From GCA-002050365 sp038235165 (lineage in GTDB: Bacteria > Acidobacteriota > Blastocatellia > Pyrinomonadales > Pyrinomonadaceae), in contig JBBSUG010000008.1 in the NCBI GenBank assembly GCA_038235165.1, positions 1 through 64,000 of the forward strand: 64,000 nt of DNA, in the 5' to 3' direction. Below are positions 59,489-64,000 of the stretch, piece after piece. The notes below the pieces were generated by a model that searched no databases, was not told the DNA's origin, and saw only the letters and a list, made by a program, of their open reading frames with translations. Numbering within the stretch: position 1 is the first letter of the stretch; every line of letters starts with the position of its first letter. The position numbers and the translations under genes are program-made.

Positions 59489-59719
59489 ATCAACTGTTCA
59501 ATGTTCGACAGCCGCCTTAAACGTTCGAGTTTAATTTTGGATTGATTTTCGGTCAACTGAAAATCGTCGAAAGCAGTTTTTGGCGCAAAGCAATGTTCAC
59601 AGATATTTATGCGGGATTTTATAACAATTTACTCAAAATAGAAAAAATTGGCACTTGCGCCGGTGAACCGTTCTAAGTTAATTTATCATTTCGTCATTTG
59701 CGCCCCGGAAAAATATCAA
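59489..59719. other. Divergent promoter region between the flippase gene and rfbC
   Basis: This 231-base gap holds no gene and should carry promoters for both directions. A weak inverted repeat (GATTTTC with GAAAATC, near 59545-59570) lies on the flippase side. I cannot place a convincing promoter by eye. Confidence 0.4.
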
Positions 59720-60256
59720 ATGAAATTAATAAATACTCGACTCGCCGACTGTTTTATCATCGAACCGACCGTTTTCGTTGATGAGCGCGGCTATTTCTTC
59801 GAGAGTTTTAATGAGAAAAAATTCTCCGAACTGGCGGGATTTGCCGTTCATTTCGTGCAGGACAACCAATCTTATTCGGCGCACGGAGTTTTGCGCGGAC
59901 TGCATTTTCAGGAAGGCGACCACGCGCAGGCGAAATTAGTGCAGACGGCAAAGGGCGAAGTTTTAGACGTGGCGGTTGATTTGCGCCCCGATTCGCCGAC
60001 TTATGGTGAATATGAGTGCGTATTGCTTTCCGCTGAAAACAAGAAAATGTTTTTTATCCCGCGCGGTTTTGCCCACGGTTTCGTCGTCTTGAGCGATGAA
60101 GCCGTTTTCCAGTATAAATGCGATAATTATTACAATAAACAAGCCGAAAGCGGCATTCACTACGCCGACCCGCAACTGGCGATTGATTGGAAAATACCGG
60201 CGGACGATTTGATAATTTCGGACAAAGACCGCGAACTGCCTTTTTGGGCGGCGTGA
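59720..60256 (+). CDS. rfbC: dTDP-4-dehydrorhamnose 3,5-epimerase
   Basis: The ATG at 59720 with GGAA shortly upstream gives 178 residues; the open frame to 59648 lacks a start of this kind. The protein reads CFIIEPTVFVDERGYFFESF, then GVLRGLHFQEGDHAQAKLVQ with the catalytic His, VAVDLRPDSPTYGEYECVLL and FFIPRGFAHGFVVLSDEAVF. It epimerises C3 and C5 of dTDP-4-keto-6-deoxyglucose on the way to dTDP-L-rhamnose. rfbA follows 43 bases downstream on the same strand; rfbB and rfbD are not in the window. Confidence 0.94.
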   Translation: MKLINTRLADCFIIEPTVFVDERGYFFESFNEKKFSELAGFAVHFVQDNQSYSAHGVLRGLHFQEGDHAQAKLVQTAKGEVLDVAVDLRPDSPTYGEYECVLLSAENKKMFFIPRGFAHGFVVLSDEAVFQYKCDNYYNKQAESGIHYADPQLAIDWKIPADDLIISDKDRELPFWAA

Positions 60257-60299
60257 AAATGTCAGCCGGGTTTTATCAAAAACACGATAAATTAACTTT

Positions 60300-61172
<873 letters not shown>

Positions 61173-61191
61173 GCGGGCGTTTTCTTATATT

Positions 61192-62232
61192 CTATAAAAA
61201 CTCGGCGATTTCCGTGCTTGCTTCCGCCAATAATTCGCGCAGTTCGGGAACGCTGATATTTTTATCTTTTGAAGAATATTCGCCGTTCAACGCGGGAACG
61301 AAATCTTTTTCGCTCCGTAGTTCCGGCAGCACGGGCAAAATTGCATAATAATCGCCGCGTTCGACCGTGCGGAAACACTCTTCTTCGGACACCATAATTT
61401 CGTGAACTTTTTCGCCCGGACGAATCCCCGTAAAAACAATCGGTAAATCCTTATCGCCCATCAACGCTTTGGCGACATCAGTGATTTTCGCCGCCGCGAC
61501 CTGCGGAACAAATGTTTCGCCGCGATTGCCGTCGGCGATTGCTGCGAAAACCGTATCAACCGCCTTATTTAACGACAGCAAAAACCGCGTCATTTCTTCG
61601 AGCGTGACGGTGATCGGCTGATTTTTTTGAATCAAATTGACGAACAGCGGCACAATCGAACCGCGCGAAGCGATGACGTTGCCGTATCTGACGCACATAA
61701 AATTCGTGTTCGGACAGTCGCGGTTGGCTTCGATCAAAACGCGCTCCTGCAACGCCTTCGTCATTCCCATCACGTTAATCGGTTTACAGGCTTTGTCGGT
61801 CGAAATGCCGACGACCGTCTCGACCGGCAGATCGTTTTCACGAATCGCCCGAACGACATTCTGCGCCCCAAAAATATTGGTCTGCACGGCTTCAAACGGA
61901 AAATATTCGCACGACGGAACTTGTTTGAGAGCCGCCGCGTGAAAAACGATATCCGCCCCGCGCATCGCTGACAGCAGCGACGAATAATCGCGCACATCGC
62001 CGATGCGAAAATTCAACAAGTCCTGCGAATTTTGATAAATCACATCGTCGGTCGCCGTTTTGCGGTGCAGATAATCGAGCCGCATATAATGCTGTTTGGC
62101 TTCGTCGCGTGAAAAAACGGTGATTTGTTTCGGTTTGCCGATTTCACCGGCGAGCAGCCGTTTGACCAGTGTTTGTCCGAGCGATCCGGTGCCGCCAGTC
62201 ACTAAAATTTTCTTCCCTTCGAGTGTGTTCAT
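61192..62232 (-). CDS. pseB: UDP-N-acetylglucosamine 4,6-dehydratase (PseB-like)
   Basis: The ATG at 62232 gives 346 residues opening MNTLEGKKILVTGGTGSLGQ; the longer frame upstream is not needed. The next features are TVFSRDEAKQHYMRLDYLHR, VFHAAALKQVPSCEYFPFEA, and VVGISTDKACKPINVMGMTK, the PseB/FlaA1-type active site where the usual Tyr is replaced by Met. FMCVRYGNVIASRGSIVPLF and AAKITDVAKALMGDKDLPIV follow. It would form a 4-keto-6-deoxy-HexNAc nucleotide that leads to bacillosamine-like, pseudaminic or other 6-deoxyamino sugars. The later enzymes of such a route are not seen here, so the end product is open. It is convergent with rfbA. Confidence 0.86.
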   Translation of the reverse strand: MNTLEGKKILVTGGTGSLGQTLVKRLLAGEIGKPKQITVFSRDEAKQHYMRLDYLHRKTATDDVIYQNSQDLLNFRIGDVRDYSSLLSAMRGADIVFHAAALKQVPSCEYFPFEAVQTNIFGAQNVVRAIRENDLPVETVVGISTDKACKPINVMGMTKALQERVLIEANRDCPNTNFMCVRYGNVIASRGSIVPLFVNLIQKNQPITVTLEEMTRFLLSLNKAVDTVFAAIADGNRGETFVPQVAAAKITDVAKALMGDKDLPIVFTGIRPGEKVHEIMVSEEECFRTVERGDYYAILPVLPELRSEKDFVPALNGEYSSKDKNISVPELRELLAEASTEIAEFL

Positions 62233-62333
62233 AACATTGTTGCGATTGGTTTTTGGTTTCTCTTTTTTGAAATTGACTATAAGAAATGCAGCCACATCGA
62301 AAAGAAAGCCAAAAACTAAAAACCAAAAACTTC

Positions 62334-63308
62334 TCAATTCTGCGTTGATTTGATCCAGTCGGTAAACTTTCTGATGCCGTCTTCAATTTTCGTGTGCGGG
62401 TTATAACCGAGCATTTCCTGTGCTTTGGTGATGTCGGCGAAAGTTTGCGGTACATCTCCCGGCTGCATCGGCTGACGGTCAATTATCGCTTGTTTGCCGA
62501 GATTTTCTTCCAAAAGTCTGATTAATTCCTTCAATTCAACCGTTTGCGATTCGCCGAGATTAAAAATTTCGTGGTCGGTTTGCCGGTAATCAATCGCGGC
62601 GCGAACGCCCTGAATAATATCGTCAATATAAGTGTAATCGCGGCGCGTCGTGCCGTCGCCGAACAGCGGAATCGGCTTATTTTCCAGTATCAAACGCGAA
62701 AATTTGCGAATCGCCAAATCAGGTCGCTGCCGCGCCCCGTAAACGGTAAAAAATCGCAGACAAACTGTGCGAAGCGGATACAAATGCGAATAAGTATGGC
62801 ACAACAATTCGCCCGCCGCTTTCGTCGCCGCGTACGGCGAAATCGGCTGTTGAATGCGGTCGGTTTCCGCAAAGGGAACTTTGCAGTTCACGCCGTAAAC
62901 CGAACTCGACGAGCCGAAAACAAATTGCCTGACATCATATTCTTTTGATAGTTCGAGCAAATTAAGCGTCCCGCTAATATTGGTTTGCGCGTAAAGCGCG
63001 GGCTGTAAAAGCGACGGTCGAACCCCGGCACGCGCCGCCAGATGAACGACCGCATCGAAATCGCCGCCGTCGAAAACATCGCGCAGCTTTTCCGCATCGC
63101 AAATATCAATTTCAGAAAGTGCAAAGTGTGGATTCGGCAGGAAAGACACGATGTTGGCGCGTTTCAGTTCCGGCGCATAAAAATCATTGAAATTATCAAC
63201 TACCGTCACGCGCCAGCCGCCTTCGGCGAGCAGATTCCCGACCAGATGGGAACCGATAAAACCCGCGCCGCCCGTCACTAAAATGTGCTTTGAATGTTCA
63301 GCCGTCAT
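62334..63308 (-). CDS. NAD-dependent epimerase, UDP-glucuronate 4-epimerase-like
   Basis: From the ATG at 63308 the product is 324 residues (a GTG at 63314 would add two). HILVTGGAGFIGSHLVGNLL is the cofactor loop, VVHLAARAGVRPSLLQPALY near 80, FGSSSSVYGVNCKVPFAETD near 120 and PISPYAATKAAGELLCHTYS supplies the Tyr-x3-Lys pair. VCLRFFTVYGARQRPDLAIR near 190 with HKF-like FSRLI is typical of UDP-glucuronate 4-epimerases and CapI/WbpP relatives. It probably supplies UDP-galacturonate or the N-acetyl counterpart for the polysaccharide. The exact epimerisation is inference. It starts 101 bases before the PseB-like gene on the same strand. Confidence 0.88.
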   Translation of the reverse strand: MTAEHSKHILVTGGAGFIGSHLVGNLLAEGGWRVTVVDNFNDFYAPELKRANIVSFLPNPHFALSEIDICDAEKLRDVFDGGDFDAVVHLAARAGVRPSLLQPALYAQTNISGTLNLLELSKEYDVRQFVFGSSSSVYGVNCKVPFAETDRIQQPISPYAATKAAGELLCHTYSHLYPLRTVCLRFFTVYGARQRPDLAIRKFSRLILENKPIPLFGDGTTRRDYTYIDDIIQGVRAAIDYRQTDHEIFNLGESQTVELKELIRLLEENLGKQAIIDRQPMQPGDVPQTFADITKAQEMLGYNPHTKIEDGIRKFTDWIKSTQN

Positions 63309-63423
63309 TAACACTATTTGGAAAAACTGATTTTAGATTGCCGCATTTTTGCTTTCAGATGTCGAGCAAAGGAAGAGTATAAACATTTTCACAAAATTTT
63401 AAAGTCTAACTTTACGCCGGTAC

Positions 63424-63540
63424 CGCAGTTGTTCCGACTGCCGTCGCAGGAGCATCTCGCTTCTACAATTCTAACTCCGCTTTGCAACTTAAAAGTCCGG
63501 CAGGCAAGATGCCCGCCGGACGGCAGTCGGGACGACTGCG
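63424..63540. repeat. Palindromic repeat element near the window end
   Basis: CGCAGTTGTTCCGACTGCCG (63424-63443) and CGGCAGTCGGGACGACTGCG (63521-63540) pair with two mismatches. An inner hairpin GTCCGGC...GCCGGAC lies between, at about 63495-63521. The 117-base structure stands just after the stop of the minus-strand gene at 63549. A small dispersed repeat that may also end transcription is likely. Confidence 0.7.
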
Positions 63541-63548
63541 CTGCTTTT

Positions 63549-64000
63549 CTAAGGTGTCGCAGCAGGTGCCAAAGCAGGTGTGGCGGCAGGCGATACAGCG
63601 GGCGATGCAGATGGCGACACCGACATCACCGGCGATGCGGCAGGTGTCGTGCTGACCGGCGGCGGTTCGGTCGCGGCGGCGGACAATATTGGCGGCACGG
63701 CTTTCCGGTAAGCGACGTAAATGTCGGTCAGCCGTTCGACCGCTGCCTGATCGCGCTGCGCCAGCATCGTGATCGTGCTGTCGCGGTTTTCAAAAATCGA
63801 GTTCAGTTTGCCGCGTTCGCCTTTGGTCAGTGCGCTTTCGTCCTCTTTTTTGATTTCGGCATTGAGACGTGTGAAAAATTCGCTCGTATCTTTTCGCGCC
63901 GGTTCATATTCGCCGCGTTTCGATTCGACAATCGAAGTCGTCAGCAGTCCTTCTATTTCCGATTTGCGAAGCTGTTTCTGCGTCGTTTCGAGTTCCTGCG
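63549..64000 (-). CDS. Hypothetical protein with coiled-coil-like region and Pro/Ala/Ser-rich tail (partial)
   Basis: The frame is open to the right window end, so the gene begins outside; about 150 codons are visible. The visible part starts with charged, helical sequence (QELETTQKQLRKSEIEGLLT, KKEDESALTKGERGKLNSIF) and ends with a low-complexity tail rich in Pro, Ala, Ser and Thr (TEPPPVSTTPAASPVMSVSP). No catalytic motif is visible. The organisation resembles exported or cell-surface proteins with a flexible tail, but no family is named. An internal ATG at 63767 is not the start, because the frame runs on well upstream in good coding sequence. Confidence 0.6.
   Translation of the reverse strand, partial: QELETTQKQLRKSEIEGLLTTSIVESKRGEYEPARKDTSEFFTRLNAEIKKEDESALTKGERGKLNSIFENRDSTITMLAQRDQAAVERLTDIYVAYRKAVPPILSAAATEPPPVSTTPAASPVMSVSPSASPAVSPAATPALAPAATP

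Noticed and set aside
59648..59719. Upstream extension of rfbC
   Set aside because: The 24 extra residues are not family-like, and the ATG at 59720 has a ribosome-binding site and gives the normal length.
63552..63700. Low-complexity GC-rich repeats that could be a minisatellite
   Set aside because: They encode the Pro/Ala/Ser-rich tail of the partial gene and keep the reading frame.

Overview
The window reads as chromosomal DNA of a free-living Gram-negative heterotroph, most likely an acidobacterium of the Blastocatellia/Pyrinomonadaceae type. This is inferred from gene style, not from a marker gene: Asn/Thr-rich lipoprotein linkers, delta-60/FG-GAP surface proteins, S9 and M61 secreted peptidases, and a GC content that looks mid-40s by eye. 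No rRNA, tRNA, CRISPR array, transposase gene or phage module was found.

Left part (1-11.4 kb): the 3' end of sufS, an unrecognised protein, a pentapeptide-repeat protein, a lipoprotein hydrolase coupled to a cupin, a DUF5694-like protein and a DPP-IV-type peptidase on the + strand. A 20-bp perfect hairpin separates these from a convergent 1034-residue delta-60/FG-GAP surface protein. An AraC regulator follows, bracketed by two REP-like palindromes. The second palindrome has overwritten the 3' end of the neighbouring gene.

Middle (11.4-31.4 kb): an M61 peptidase; the two E1 subunits of a 2-oxoacid dehydrogenase, separated by about 6 kb that holds a cell-wall amidase, a UPF0114 protein, a SulP anion transporter and an NhaA antiporter; a MITE-like inverted-repeat element between a zinc-ribbon gene and a YCF48-type propeller gene; folA, an Mpo1-like protein, an FGGY kinase, a SWIM protein, a BrnT/BrnA toxin-antitoxin pair with a palindrome over its promoter, transketolase, and a small gene interrupted by one in-frame TAG.

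Right part (31.4-63.3 kb): an exopolysaccharide/O-antigen locus of about 26 genes, nearly all on the minus strand. It holds an O-antigen ligase/polymerase-like protein with a TPR partner, a fused WecA-type initiating transferase plus CapD-type domain, several GT4-type and one GT2 glycosyltransferase, a GNAT protein, a polysaccharide deacetylase and an asparagine-synthase-like amidotransferase of the kind found with XrtA/PEP-CTERM loci (no exosortase in the window), a multi-pass GT39-like protein, FkbM, CmcI and other methyltransferases, and two flippases. Sugar-nucleotide genes cover a CDP-6-deoxyhexose branch (cytidylyltransferase, CDP-glucose 4,6-dehydratase, 3,5-epimerase-like protein, C-methyltransferase, NAD epimerase/reductase), part of the dTDP-rhamnose route (rfbC, rfbA on +), a PseB-like UDP-GlcNAc 4,6-dehydratase and a UDP-glucuronate-epimerase-like protein. 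Together they predict a surface polysaccharide with at least one branched or methylated deoxysugar, flipped by a Wzx route and ligated or polymerised by the Wzy/WaaL-like protein. The last 450 bases hold a partial gene with a Pro/Ala/Ser-rich tail, next to a third palindromic element.
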